From NCBI RefSeq assembly GCF_004795835.1, contig NZ_CP039249.1:3447001-3511000 (forward strand): 64,000 bases of DNA, read 5' to 3'. The translations under genes and the position numbers were made by a program. Below, piece by piece: positions 8,365 to 17,651 of the stretch. This stretch comes from Sphingomonas sp. PAMC26645. GTDB taxonomy: Bacteria > Pseudomonadota > Alphaproteobacteria > Sphingomonadales > Sphingomonadaceae. The notes beneath the pieces are model-generated. The model saw nothing but the letters and a program-made list of their open reading frames with translations. It had not been told where the DNA came from and searched no databases. Numbering within the stretch: position 1 is the first letter of the stretch; every line of letters begins with the position of its first letter.

Positions 8365-9390
8365 ATGGCCTTCTACCACCCGATCCTCTTCCGTCTCGAC
8401 GCCGAGCGCGCGCATACCCTCACCATCGCTGCGCTTGCCGCATGGGGGAAGGCCGGCACGCCGCTCGCCCCCAGCGTACCGCGGCTCGCGACGACCGTAG
8501 CGGGGATCGCCTTTCCCAACCCGGTCGGCCTCGCGGCAGGCGTCGACAAGGATGGCCGCGCGATCGACGGGTTCTTCGGCCTTGGCTTCGGCAGCGTCGA
8601 GATCGGCACGCTCACGCCGCTCGCGCAGCCCGGCAATCCCAAACCCCGCATCTTCCGCCTCCCCGAAGACCGTGCGGTGATCAACCGTTTGGGATTCAAC
8701 AATGGCGGCCTCGATGGCGCGCTTCCCCGGGCACAGAGCGCAAAGCGGAACGGCGTTCTCGGAATCAACGTCGGCGCGAACAAGGACGCGACTGACCGCA
8801 CCGCTGACTACGTCCACGGCGTAACCCGAGCCGCGCCCCACGCCGATTACATCACCATCAACATCAGCTCCCCCAACACCCCCGGCCTGCGCGACCTCCA
8901 GCACGGTGCGGCCCTGCGCGATCTCCTCGCCGCCTGCACCGCCGCCAAGGGCAGCACGCCGATCTTCCTCAAGGTCGCCCCCGACCTCGAACCCGCCGAT
9001 ATCGACGACATCGCCCGCGCGGCGCTCGACAACCGGATCGACGCGCTGATCGTCAACAACACGACGATCTCGCGGCCCGGCCTGCGCTCGACCAACGCCA
9101 AGGAAACCGGCGGCCTCTCCGGCGCGCCGCTAGCGTCGCTAGCCCGCCAACGCCTGTCGGATTTCCGCAAGGCCACCGGCGCGGCGATCCCGCTGATCTC
9201 GGTCGGCGGCATAGACAGCGGCGCCGAAGCCTATGCCCGCCTCCGCGCCGGCGCGAGCCTCGTCCAGCTCTACACTGCGCTGGTCTACGAAGGCCCCGGC
9301 CTCCCCGCCCGCATCCTCCGCGAACTCGACGCGCTGCTGACTCGCGACGGATTTGCGACAGTCAGCGATGCGGTGGGCGTGGACGCCTAA
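8365..9390 (+). CDS. pyrD: dihydroorotate dehydrogenase (quinone), class 2
   Basis: FMN enzyme of pyrimidine biosynthesis, 341 residues, oxidising dihydroorotate to orotate with quinone at the inner membrane. The N-terminal helical stretch MAFYHPILFRLDAERAH is the membrane-associating extension of class 2 enzymes. The catalytic-serine region INISSPNTPGLRDLQ, VNNTTISRPGL and the phosphate-binding SVGGIDSGAEAY follow in order. The ATG at 8365 has AAGGA eight bases upstream and matches the usual N-terminus; an earlier in-frame ATG at 8341 lacks support. A family D repeat follows directly after the stop. Confidence 0.96.
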   Translation: MAFYHPILFRLDAERAHTLTIAALAAWGKAGTPLAPSVPRLATTVAGIAFPNPVGLAAGVDKDGRAIDGFFGLGFGSVEIGTLTPLAQPGNPKPRIFRLPEDRAVINRLGFNNGGLDGALPRAQSAKRNGVLGINVGANKDATDRTADYVHGVTRAAPHADYITINISSPNTPGLRDLQHGAALRDLLAACTAAKGSTPIFLKVAPDLEPADIDDIARAALDNRIDALIVNNTTISRPGLRSTNAKETGGLSGAPLASLARQRLSDFRKATGAAIPLISVGGIDSGAEAYARLRAGASLVQLYTALVYEGPGLPARILRELDALLTRDGFATVSDAVGVDA

Positions 9391-9391
9391 C

Positions 9392-9519
9392 GATCCTCCC
9401 CCGCAAGGGGGAGGTGGCTGGCTCTTGCCAGACGGAGGGGGAGGTAAGGGATAACCTCTGTTCCGTGTCCTCCCCCTCCGTCGCCTTCGGCGCCACCTCC
9501 CCCTAACGGGGGAGGATCG
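9392..9519. repeat. REPIN-like inverted element, family D copy 1
   Basis: A 128-bp element starting with GATCCTCCCCCGCAAGGGGG and ending with its approximate reverse complement, with inner inverted segments GACGGAGGGGGAGG and CCTCCCCCTCCGTC. A near-identical copy sits at 24052-24180. It begins two bases after the pyrD stop. Confidence 0.88.
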
Positions 9520-9572
9520 CAAGATTGCGAGACGGGTTGCCTCATATCCGAACCACGCTAGGCTCGCGCTCG

Positions 9573-11309
9573 ATGAAGACCTCACTCCTAGCGCTCGCCC
9601 TCCTCGTCCCCGCAGCCACCGTAGAGGCACGCCAACCCGCCCCAACCAAAGACCAGGGCATGGTCAGTGCAGCCGATCCCCGCGCCGCCGCCGCCGGCGT
9701 CGAGATCCTACGCGCCGGCGGCAGCGCCACCGACGCAGCCATCGCCACCATGCTCGCCCTCAACGTCGTCGAGCCGCAAAGCTCGGGCATCGGCGGCGGC
9801 AGCTTCTGGATCTCCCACGCGGCCGGCGGCGCGCTCAGCACAATCGACGCGCGCGAAGAGGCCCCCGCCGCCGCCGATGCGCGCTGGTTCTACGCCCCCG
9901 ACGGCACGCCGCTCAGCCACAGCGACGCAGTCCCCGGCGGCCGCAGCGTCGGTATCCCCGGCGCGCTCCGTGGCATGGCGCTCGCGCACCGCGCCTCGGG
10001 CAAGCTCCCCTGGGCGCAACTGTTCGCCCCCGCGATCCGCCTCGCGACCAACGGCTTCCAGGCCTCCCCCCGCCTCGTCAACGGGATGACGGCCTATGGC
10101 GACCACATCACGCCCGAGACGCGCAAGCTCTTCTCCGCCCCCGACGGCTCGCCGGTCGCGATCGGCGCGGTCATCAAGAACCCGCAGCAGGCCGCGCTCC
10201 TCCAGCGCATCGCCACCCAAGGCCCCGACAGCTTCTACGTCGGCCCCGAGGCGCAGAAGATCGTCACCGCGGTCAACACTGCCGCGCGCAATCCGTCGAA
10301 AATGACGCTCGGCGACCTCGCCAGCTACGACGCCAAGTCGCGCCCGCCGGTCTGCATTAAATACCGCGTCTACCGCGTCTGCGGGATGGGCCCGCCCTCG
10401 TCCGGCGGCATCACCGTGCTGATGATCCTGAAGCAGCTCGAACGCTTCGACATGGGCAAGCTCGGCAAGGACAGCGCGCAAGCCTGGCACCTGTTCGCCG
10501 AATCCTCGCGTCTCGCCTATGCCGACCGCGACCTGTACGTCGGCGATCCGGACTTCGTCCGCGTACCGGTGCAGGGCATGCTCGACACCAAGTATCTCGC
10601 ATCGCGCTCGTCACTGATCTCCCCTACGAAGACGATGGCGAACGTCACCGCCGGCTCGCCTCCCGGCGCCCCCGCACGCACCCGAGCGCCGGTCAGCGAA
10701 GTCCCCGGCACCACCGACATCGCGACGGTCGACGCGCGCGGCAACGTCGTCGAGGTGACCACCACCGTCGAGGGCTATTTCGGCTCCGGCATCACCGTCG
10801 ACGGTACGGTCCTCAACAACCAGCTCACCGACTTTGACATCGTCCCCGTCAAGGACGGCGCCCTCGTCGCCAACCGCGTCGAGGGTGGCAAGCGACCGCG
10901 CAGCTCGATGAGCCCGACGATCGTTTACGGCCCCGACGGGAAGGTCCGCCTCGCGGTTGGCGCAGCAGGCGGCTCGACGATCATCGCGCAGGTGGCGAAG
11001 GCGATCATCGGCGTGGTCGACTGGAAACTGTCCGCGCAGGACTCGATCGCACTCGGGCTGCTCTATGCACCGGGGCATGTCGCAGCCGCCGAAAAGGGCA
11101 CCGAGCGCGAGGCGATGGTCCCCGCGTTGCAGGCGCTAGGCGAGACCGTCCAGGTCGCAGCGCTAGGCCTGAAGGCAAACGCGATCGAACGCGTAGGCGG
11201 CAAATGGGTTGGCGCGGCGGATCCGCGGAGCGAAGGCGTCGCGATGAGCCAGGACGGCACCGTCACCCAGATCCAACGCGTCGGAAAACTCCAGCGCGCG
11301 CCTGAATAA
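9573..11309 (+). CDS. ggt: gamma-glutamyltransferase
   Basis: Periplasmic N-terminal-nucleophile hydrolase of 578 residues that cleaves or transfers the gamma-glutamyl group of glutathione and related peptides. A signal peptide (MKTSLLALALLVPAATVEA) opens the protein. The large-subunit features include SSGIGGGSFW and RMGPPSSGG-type loops (here CGMGPPSSGGITVLM); the small subunit should start at the first threonine of PGTTDIATVD after autoprocessing. The usual TTH motif is TTD here, a variation seen in distant members. The ATG at 9573 begins the signal peptide; a longer reading from 9525 would overlap the repeat. Confidence 0.9.
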   Translation: MKTSLLALALLVPAATVEARQPAPTKDQGMVSAADPRAAAAGVEILRAGGSATDAAIATMLALNVVEPQSSGIGGGSFWISHAAGGALSTIDAREEAPAAADARWFYAPDGTPLSHSDAVPGGRSVGIPGALRGMALAHRASGKLPWAQLFAPAIRLATNGFQASPRLVNGMTAYGDHITPETRKLFSAPDGSPVAIGAVIKNPQQAALLQRIATQGPDSFYVGPEAQKIVTAVNTAARNPSKMTLGDLASYDAKSRPPVCIKYRVYRVCGMGPPSSGGITVLMILKQLERFDMGKLGKDSAQAWHLFAESSRLAYADRDLYVGDPDFVRVPVQGMLDTKYLASRSSLISPTKTMANVTAGSPPGAPARTRAPVSEVPGTTDIATVDARGNVVEVTTTVEGYFGSGITVDGTVLNNQLTDFDIVPVKDGALVANRVEGGKRPRSSMSPTIVYGPDGKVRLAVGAAGGSTIIAQVAKAIIGVVDWKLSAQDSIALGLLYAPGHVAAAEKGTEREAMVPALQALGETVQVAALGLKANAIERVGGKWVGAADPRSEGVAMSQDGTVTQIQRVGKLQRAPE

Positions 11310-11322
11310 GCCGCGTTCTGCC

Positions 11323-11384
11323 CCCTTGTTCTCCTGCGAAGGCGGGAGCCCAGTCTGGGTCCCCGCCTTCGCGGGGAAACAAGG
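11323..11384. repeat. REPIN-like inverted element, family A copy 2
   Basis: TTGTTCTCCTGCGAAGGCGG, a CCCAGTCTGGG centre and CCCCGCCTTCGCGGGGAAAC follow one another; this is almost the same as the copy at 1661-1716. It begins 13 bases after the ggt stop. The reading frame of the following ligase is open through it, but the coding start is downstream. Confidence 0.88.
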
Positions 11385-11472
11385 TTGGAGCGTGACACGC
11401 CAAAGGGCTATACCACCCCAAAGATCGAGCACCCCCGCCAAGGCAAGCTCGCAGCGCAGTTCAGGAGAGACA

Positions 11473-13257
11473 ATGGCCCGCCAGCTCGAACGCTTCCCGA
11501 ACCTCGTCACGATGTTCTTCACGCGCGCCGCCGAGAAAGGCGACGCCCCGTTCCTCTGGACCAAAACGGGCGGCACGTGGGTCGCTACCAGCTGGGCCGA
11601 AGCGGCGCGCCAGGTAGCCAGCCTATCCACCGCGCTAACTGCGATAGGCCTGAAACGCGGCGACCGCGTCATGCTCGTCGCCGAGAACCGCCCCGAATGG
11701 TGCCTCAGCGACCTCGCAATCATGGCGGCGGGGTGCGTCACCGTGCCGACTTACGTCACCAACACCGAACGCGATCACCTCCACATCATCGAGAATGCCG
11801 GCGCCTGCGCGATCATCGTCTCGACCGCGAAGCTCGCGAAGACGCTCCTCCCCGCGGTCATCCGCTCGAACCAGGCGCAGACCGTGATCGGGTTCGAGGA
11901 CATGAAGGTCCCTGCCGGAATCGACTTCCACAACCGGCACGCGCTGATCGCCGCGCACAAGACCGCCCCCGACACCGCCGCCGCCCGCGCCGACTTCGAA
12001 CGCGAAGACCTCGCCTGCATCATCTACACGAGCGGCACCGGCGGCGCCCCGCGCGGTGTCATGCAGCACCACGGTGCGATCCTCCACAATTGCGCCGGCT
12101 GCGCGTCCGTCATCTCGGAAGATTTCGGCTGGGACGACGAGGTCTTCCTCTCGTTCCTCCCCTTGAGCCACGCGTACGAGCACACAGGCGGCCAGCATTT
12201 TCCGATCTCGCTCGGCGGCCAGATCTACTACGCGGAAGGCCTCGAAAAGCTCGCCGCGAACATCGAGGAAACGCGCCCGACGATCATGTTCGTCGTCCCC
12301 CGCCTGTTCGAAGTCCTTCGCACGCGCATCTCGAAGACGATCGAGAAACAGGGCGGCGCCTCGGCGTACCTCCTGCGCCAGGCCCTCGACATCGGCGGCA
12401 AGCGCTATGCCGGCCGCCTGCGGCTGGTCGACCGCCCCATGCAGGCCGCCGTCGCGACGCTCTTCAAGCCGAAGATTTCGAAGAAGTTCGGTGGTCGACT
12501 GAAGGCGATGATCTCTGGCGGCGCACCGCTCAATCCCGAGGTGGGCCTGTTCTTCGAGGCACTCGGGCTCACCTTCCTGCAGGGCTATGGCCAGACCGAG
12601 GCCGCGCCGGTCATCTCGTGCAACCGCCCAAAGGCCGGCGTCCGGATGGATTCGGTCGGCCCTGCGCTCAAGGATACCGAGGTGCGGATCGCCGAGGACG
12701 GCGAGATCCTGGTGCGCGGCGAACTCGTCATGCACGGCTATTGGCGCAACGATGCCGAGACCGCGAAGGTGCTGAAGGACGGCTGGCTCCACACCGGCGA
12801 CATCGGCGAGATCGATGATCGCGGCCGGATCCGCATCACCGACCGCAAGAAGGACCTGATCATCAACGACAAGGGCGAGAACGTCGCCCCGCAAAAAGTC
12901 GAGGGGATGCTCACGCTCCAGCCCGAGATCGCGCAGGCGATGATCGCCGGCGACAAGCGCCCGTACATGGTGGCGCTGATCGTGCCCGATCCGGAGTGGA
13001 CGCAGGAATGGTGCGCGAAGAACGGCGACGCGTGCAGCTTCACGCGGCTGGCCGAGAACAGCGAGTTCCGGACAGCGATCGGGCATGCGGTCGAGCGGGT
13101 GAACAAGGACCTGACCGTAACGGAGCGCGTACGCAGGTTCGTCCTAGCGGACGGCCCGTTCACGATCGAAAACGAGCAGCTGACACCCAGCCTAAAGATC
13201 CGCCGCCACGTCCTGAAACAGGCCTATGGCGAGAGGCTGGACGCGCTCTACAAATAA
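11473..13257 (+). CDS. long-chain acyl-CoA synthetase (AMP-dependent)
   Basis: ANL-superfamily ligase of 594 residues that activates a fatty acid to acyl-AMP and then acyl-CoA. The AMP-binding P-loop motif reads IIYTSGTGGAPRGVM, the A5 region is LQGYGQTEAAPVIS and the hinge region is WLHTGDIGEIDDRGRIRITD. The C-terminal domain contains DRKKDLIINDKGENVAP with the expected catalytic-lysine region. It resembles the FadD15 type with an insertion typical of eukaryote-like long-chain ligases. AGGAGA lies just before ATG 11473. Chain-length preference cannot be read from sequence. Confidence 0.92.
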   Translation: MARQLERFPNLVTMFFTRAAEKGDAPFLWTKTGGTWVATSWAEAARQVASLSTALTAIGLKRGDRVMLVAENRPEWCLSDLAIMAAGCVTVPTYVTNTERDHLHIIENAGACAIIVSTAKLAKTLLPAVIRSNQAQTVIGFEDMKVPAGIDFHNRHALIAAHKTAPDTAAARADFEREDLACIIYTSGTGGAPRGVMQHHGAILHNCAGCASVISEDFGWDDEVFLSFLPLSHAYEHTGGQHFPISLGGQIYYAEGLEKLAANIEETRPTIMFVVPRLFEVLRTRISKTIEKQGGASAYLLRQALDIGGKRYAGRLRLVDRPMQAAVATLFKPKISKKFGGRLKAMISGGAPLNPEVGLFFEALGLTFLQGYGQTEAAPVISCNRPKAGVRMDSVGPALKDTEVRIAEDGEILVRGELVMHGYWRNDAETAKVLKDGWLHTGDIGEIDDRGRIRITDRKKDLIINDKGENVAPQKVEGMLTLQPEIAQAMIAGDKRPYMVALIVPDPEWTQEWCAKNGDACSFTRLAENSEFRTAIGHAVERVNKDLTVTERVRRFVLADGPFTIENEQLTPSLKIRRHVLKQAYGERLDALYK

Positions 13258-13612
13258 CCCTCTCCCTTCAGGGGAGAGGGAGGGGCCCGGGCATTCTTGC
13301 GGGTGGGGGGGTGAGGGGCGTGAGGCTCGGACCGCTCGACCCAACGCCCCTCACCATCCCGTCGCCAAACGGCTCCTCCCTCCCTCTCCCTGACGGGGAG
13401 AGGGACTAGAGGATCGCGGCTTCGGCTGGCTATTAACAACCGTAGCATAAGCCGCGAGACGCTTCCCCTCTCCCCTCCGGGGAGAGGGAGGGGCCCGCAC
13501 GCCTTTGCGTGTGGGAGGGTGAGGGGAATGAGGCTCGGAACGCTCGCCCCGACGCCCCTCGCCCTTCCGTCGCCAAGTGGTTCCTCCCTCTCCCCGGCGG
13601 GGAGAGGGACTA
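13258..13612. repeat. two tandem family E inverted elements between convergent genes
   Basis: This 360-bp gap is almost wholly repeat. Element 1 (about 13257-13408) and element 2 (about 13466-13612) each run from CCCTCTCC..GGGGAGAGGG through a GTGAGGGG tail, GAGGCTCGGAnCGCTCG and CCCCTC to a closing CCCTCTCC palindrome. Between them lie 57 bases with no gene (13409-13465). The elements also lie where the plus-strand ligase and the minus-strand protease converge, and may help end transcription. The related copy at 20007-20105 lacks the internal GAGGCTCGGA segment. Confidence 0.88.
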
Positions 13613-13617
13613 GGCGA

Positions 13618-16530
13618 TCACTTCTTCGCGGGAGTCGCAGCCGGCACGACGGCCATCGTCCAGTCCTTCTCCGGCCGCAGATACTTCGCCGCCGTCGCCT
13701 GCAACTCCACCGGCGTGGTCGCCACCAGATCGCTCGCGATCCGCTGCGTCGCCGCGATCCGCCGCGGATCGAACGTCGCGCCGCCGAGCTGCTGCAACCA
13801 GAACTGGTTCCCGGTCGACGCGCGCAGGATATACTGCCCCATCGGCTTCTTGATCCGGTCCAGCTCGTCCGCCGCGATCGGCGTCGACACCAGTTCCGCC
13901 GCGATCTGGCGAGCAATCTGGAAGAAGAACGACACCTTGTCCGGCGCGACCTGCCCGATCGCCACCATCCGGCCGCCGGTGTTCATGCCCACTGGCCACT
14001 GGCTCGACACGTTGGGGCTGTAGCTCGCGCCCGCCGCCTGCCGGAGCCGCTCGAACAGCCGGTCGCTGAACACCTGCGCCAGCACATCGAGACGCCGCGC
14101 CTCGACGATGTTGTCGATCCCGCCACCGGTCGGCCAAGCGATCACCGCCGCAGCTTGGTTCTCAGGTCCGGTATGCGCGCGCATCACCGGCGTCGCGTTG
14201 TGCGCGGGGAAGCCGACCGGCGCCCCCACCGTCGACACCGCCGTCCGCGGCTTCATCGCCCCGAACGACTTCGCCACCGCCGCGATCGCATCCTCGGTCT
14301 TCACATCGCCGAAGATCGAAACCTCGATCGGCCCGGTCTTCAGGATCGACTCCCAGAACGCGCGGAAGTCCTTTGCATTCAGCGCCTCGACGGTCGGCTT
14401 CGACGGCGTCCCCCAACGCGGATCGCCCGCGCGCAGCAGGCCTTCGAGGTCGCGCGACAACACGCCGTCGGGCGACGAATCATACCCAGCGAAGCCCGCC
14501 AGAGCCGCCACCCGAGCACGTGCTACAGGAGCCGGATCCCACGCCGGGAATGCGAGTTTCGCCGCCATCAACCGCAACTGATCCGAATAATCCGCCGGCG
14601 ACGTGATCGCGCTCAGCGTGAACGCATCGTCGTCGATCCCGAAGTCGAGCCCGATCCGCCGACCCGCGGTCAACTGGTCAAGATCGCCTTGGTCGAGCTT
14701 GCCGATACCCCCTGCGACCAGCGCGAGATCGCCCGCCCAGGCCGGCGTCGGCCGGTTCGACGGGATCGCGGTATAGCCGCCGCCGAATCGTACGCGCACA
14801 TACACGCGCCCGGTCTCGCCCGCGTTCGGGAACAGGAGCACGCGCGTGCCGTTGGCGAAGTTCACCTGCTCCATGTCGAACGCGGCGATCTTCTCGCGGC
14901 TCGCGACGACGCCCGGCTTGCCGAGCGACGGCAGCTTCGAAAAGTCGACCGCAGCCTGAGCACGCCGCTTGCCGGCCAGCCCCGATACGTCAGCCTTCAA
15001 AGCGGTCGCCAATTTGTTCGCAGCCCCCGCATCAGGCGCCTGCGTATTCACGAGCGCCCGGGTAGCAGTTCCCTCGAAGATCGCCTTGCTCGACGCGAGC
15101 AGCGTGGCGGGCGTGAACATGCCCTTCGCCTTGGCGTCCTGCAAAATCTTGTACGACGTCTCCGGCCCCGCGACCGTCTCGCGGATGTCGAGCGCACCGA
15201 CCATGTCGTCCGCCTGCTTCGAGCCCGCCTCGACCTTCGCCGTCTCGACGCTGGTCCGCATGATCGTGTCGAAATCGGCATATTCGCGATCGACTTCGGC
15301 CTGGCTCGGCGCGTTGGTCTGCGCGTCGGCGATCACCGCGCGCACGTCCTTCAACGCCGATTCCCAGTCGGTGCCGATCGGCACGATGTTGACGCTGGTC
15401 AGGTTCGCCGAGCGCGACACGTCGTCGATCGATACGCCCGCCTGCAGGAAACTCCCGCCCGCGCGTGCCCGCGTCTCGAGCCGCCGACTGATCAGCCGCG
15501 TCGCCAGCACGTCGACCAGCCGCTTCTGGTTCATGATCGCGGTGTCGTCCTTATACTCCCAAGGCCGCACCACGCCGAGCGTCACCACCGCCGGAATCGC
15601 CGGCTCGACGATCGTCGCGGAGACCGGCGCCTTCGGATCGGGCTTGCCGAAATCGGGCGCTGGCACGACCGGGCCGATGCCCTTCCAGTCCGCGAAGTTC
15701 TTGACGATCAGGCGCCCGAACAACGCCGGATCCATGTCGCCCGAAATGATGACGACAGTGTTCTCCGGCCGATACCAGCGATCGTGGAACGCCTTGACCG
15801 TGGCGCCAGTGGCGGCCTCCAGCGTCTTGATATTGCCGATTGGCGAACGATCCGCGAGCGGCTGTCCGGCGAAGAACGTCGCGCGGATCGCATCGCCGAA
15901 CCGCACCTGCGGCCCCGGCTGTTCGCGCTGTTCCGCCAGCACGACCGGACGCTCGGCGGTGACCGACGCGTCGGTGATGACCGGCTTTTCCATCATCCCC
16001 GACATGATCTTCAGGCTCTCGTCGAGGCCAGCCTCGGTCGCCGACGGAAGATCGAGCTTGAACGTGGTCGAGGTCGGCGTCGTCTGCGCGTTGGTATCCG
16101 AGCCGAAAGTCGCCCCGAACCGCTGCCAGACGCGCTTCGCCTCGCCGTCCGGCACGTATTCCGAGCCGCGGAACGACAGATGCTCGATGAAATGCGCGAA
16201 GCCACGTTCGCTGTCGGTCTCGTTCAGTGACCCCGCATCGATCCGCACGCGCACCGACACCTGGCCCGGTGGCACGCCGTTCTTGCGCACCGCAAAGCGC
16301 ATGCCATTGGGCAACGTGCCGAACTTCCACTCCGGATCCCGCGTGAGATCGCTGCCCTTGTAGAGCCACGCGGTCGTATCGATCCCCGACAGCTCGGGAA
16401 GCGTCGGCGCTTCCTTCGTGGGGGTGGATACGGCCTGCTGCGTCGCCATCTGGCCGCTCGCCGGAATGGCGAGGCCGAGGATGACGGGGATGAGGACGGG
16501 AGCGCGGTACAAGCGCGAAAAGGACACCAT
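13618..16530 (-). CDS. M16-family zinc metallopeptidase, secreted
   Basis: A 970-residue double-domain M16 (pitrilysin-like) peptidase, probably periplasmic. A signal peptide covers residues 1-27 (basic MVSFSRLYRAP, hydrophobic core, ASG before QMAT). The inverted zinc motif HFIEH lies at 113-117 with H113, E116 and H117 visible; a second, inactive M16 repeat occupies the C-terminal half. The length matches PqqL/YmxG-type two-lobe enzymes that degrade peptides. It is divergently placed from the hydroxylase-like gene at 16816 and converges with the acyl-CoA ligase. The substrate is unknown. Confidence 0.93.
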   Translation of the reverse strand: MVSFSRLYRAPVLIPVILGLAIPASGQMATQQAVSTPTKEAPTLPELSGIDTTAWLYKGSDLTRDPEWKFGTLPNGMRFAVRKNGVPPGQVSVRVRIDAGSLNETDSERGFAHFIEHLSFRGSEYVPDGEAKRVWQRFGATFGSDTNAQTTPTSTTFKLDLPSATEAGLDESLKIMSGMMEKPVITDASVTAERPVVLAEQREQPGPQVRFGDAIRATFFAGQPLADRSPIGNIKTLEAATGATVKAFHDRWYRPENTVVIISGDMDPALFGRLIVKNFADWKGIGPVVPAPDFGKPDPKAPVSATIVEPAIPAVVTLGVVRPWEYKDDTAIMNQKRLVDVLATRLISRRLETRARAGGSFLQAGVSIDDVSRSANLTSVNIVPIGTDWESALKDVRAVIADAQTNAPSQAEVDREYADFDTIMRTSVETAKVEAGSKQADDMVGALDIRETVAGPETSYKILQDAKAKGMFTPATLLASSKAIFEGTATRALVNTQAPDAGAANKLATALKADVSGLAGKRRAQAAVDFSKLPSLGKPGVVASREKIAAFDMEQVNFANGTRVLLFPNAGETGRVYVRVRFGGGYTAIPSNRPTPAWAGDLALVAGGIGKLDQGDLDQLTAGRRIGLDFGIDDDAFTLSAITSPADYSDQLRLMAAKLAFPAWDPAPVARARVAALAGFAGYDSSPDGVLSRDLEGLLRAGDPRWGTPSKPTVEALNAKDFRAFWESILKTGPIEVSIFGDVKTEDAIAAVAKSFGAMKPRTAVSTVGAPVGFPAHNATPVMRAHTGPENQAAAVIAWPTGGGIDNIVEARRLDVLAQVFSDRLFERLRQAAGASYSPNVSSQWPVGMNTGGRMVAIGQVAPDKVSFFFQIARQIAAELVSTPIAADELDRIKKPMGQYILRASTGNQFWLQQLGGATFDPRRIAATQRIASDLVATTPVELQATAAKYLRPEKDWTMAVVPAATPAKK

Positions 16531-16815
16531 GGTTCACCTGTAGCGGTCGCGGGCGTCGCTCGCCAGTGCCCTGCCTCCGCACCGGGCGCGCGGTGCCATC
16601 ATTTCGTCCAACACTGCCGGTATATCGTGTGCGAACAAGGGGATCGGCGCCACCGCGCGCCTGGATGCAGGGTAGAGATGACGGTCGAAGCCGAACTGGG
16701 GCACGAACTGGGGCAGTGTTCATTGTGGCGGGATTCGGGCGAACCGGCAGTACGCCGCAGCGCCCGCGTGCCCGATCTCAACGTCATATCCGGCGCGCCC
16801 AAACCCGGTGCGCCG

Positions 16816-17553
16816 ATGGTCGCCGAGGCCAACCGCCCGCTGATCATCCGCGTCGGCAAGCATTTGCGCGGCGTGTTCGACCGCATGATCGCGTCGTCCT
16901 CGCTGGTCGCCAACGATCCGGTGCTTGACGTCCGCGACTTCGCCTGGACCGCAGGCCTGCGCGACAACTGGACCGCGATCCGCGACGAAGCCGTCCGCGT
17001 CGCGCTGCAAGGCGAAGCATCGCCCAGCCTCGCGACGATCTCGCCCGATCACCGCTCGATCGCCGAGGTCGACAAATGGCGCTCGTTCTTCCTCTATGGC
17101 TACGGCTACCCGATCGAGGAAAGCCTCGCGCGCTGCCCGCATACGGCAGCAGCCGTCGCGCGCATTCCCGGCCTCAACAGCGCGTTCTTCTCGATCCTCG
17201 CGCCGGGCACGCACATCCCCGAGCATCGCGGCGTGACCAAGGGCCTCATCACCTGCCACCTCGGCCTGATCGTCCCTCGCGACGGCGACGTCCGCATGCG
17301 CGTCCACGACCGCGTGGTACGTTGGGCGGAAGGCGAGACGCTCGTGTTCGACGACACCTATCAGCACGAGGTCTGGAACGACACGACCGGCACCCGCGTC
17401 GTGTTGCTGATCCAGTTCGAACGCCCCCTGCGCAACCCCGGCAAGTGGATCGCCGACCTGTTCCTCGGCGTCGTCCGCCGCTCCGCCTTCGTCCAGGACG
17501 CGGTCCGCAACATCGGCAACTGGAACGCCGCGGTGAAGGCAATGGACGTCTGA
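16816..17553 (+). CDS. aspartyl/asparaginyl beta-hydroxylase family protein (LpxO-like)
   Basis: Fe(II)/2-oxoglutarate-dependent dioxygenase-like protein of 245 residues. The cupin core carries GTHIPEHRGVTKGLITCHLGL (iron histidine region and 2-oxoglutarate arginine neighbourhood) and DDTYQHEVWNDTTGTRVVL with the second metal histidine. The close bacterial relative is LpxO, which adds a 2-hydroxyl group to lipid A acyl chains at the inner membrane; a role on sphingolipid or protein is equally open here because sphingomonads often lack lipid A. The start is uncertain: ATG 16816 fits the family length, while an in-frame ATG at 16678 would add a 46-residue poorly conserved leader. Confidence 0.82.
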   Translation: MVAEANRPLIIRVGKHLRGVFDRMIASSSLVANDPVLDVRDFAWTAGLRDNWTAIRDEAVRVALQGEASPSLATISPDHRSIAEVDKWRSFFLYGYGYPIEESLARCPHTAAAVARIPGLNSAFFSILAPGTHIPEHRGVTKGLITCHLGLIVPRDGDVRMRVHDRVVRWAEGETLVFDDTYQHEVWNDTTGTRVVLLIQFERPLRNPGKWIADLFLGVVRRSAFVQDAVRNIGNWNAAVKAMDV

Positions 17554-17651
17554 GTGATCCCGCGTGAGCGGTTGCACCGATCCGGACCGATCTCCGGACG
17601 TCGTCGTGGTCGTCTACTGATACGCTCAGGCCAGCAGTGGGAGAGGGCGTC

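Noticed and set aside
9392..9519. GC-rich repeats read as Rho-independent terminators or a CRISPR array
   Set aside because: There is no T-run on either strand at most elements, and the units are single inverted pairs rather than regularly spaced direct repeats.
13519..16230. A 903-codon open frame opposite the M16 peptidase
   Set aside because: The composition is dominated by Arg/His/Asp from reverse-complement high-GC codons; the minus-strand frame has a signal peptide, a zinc motif and the family length.
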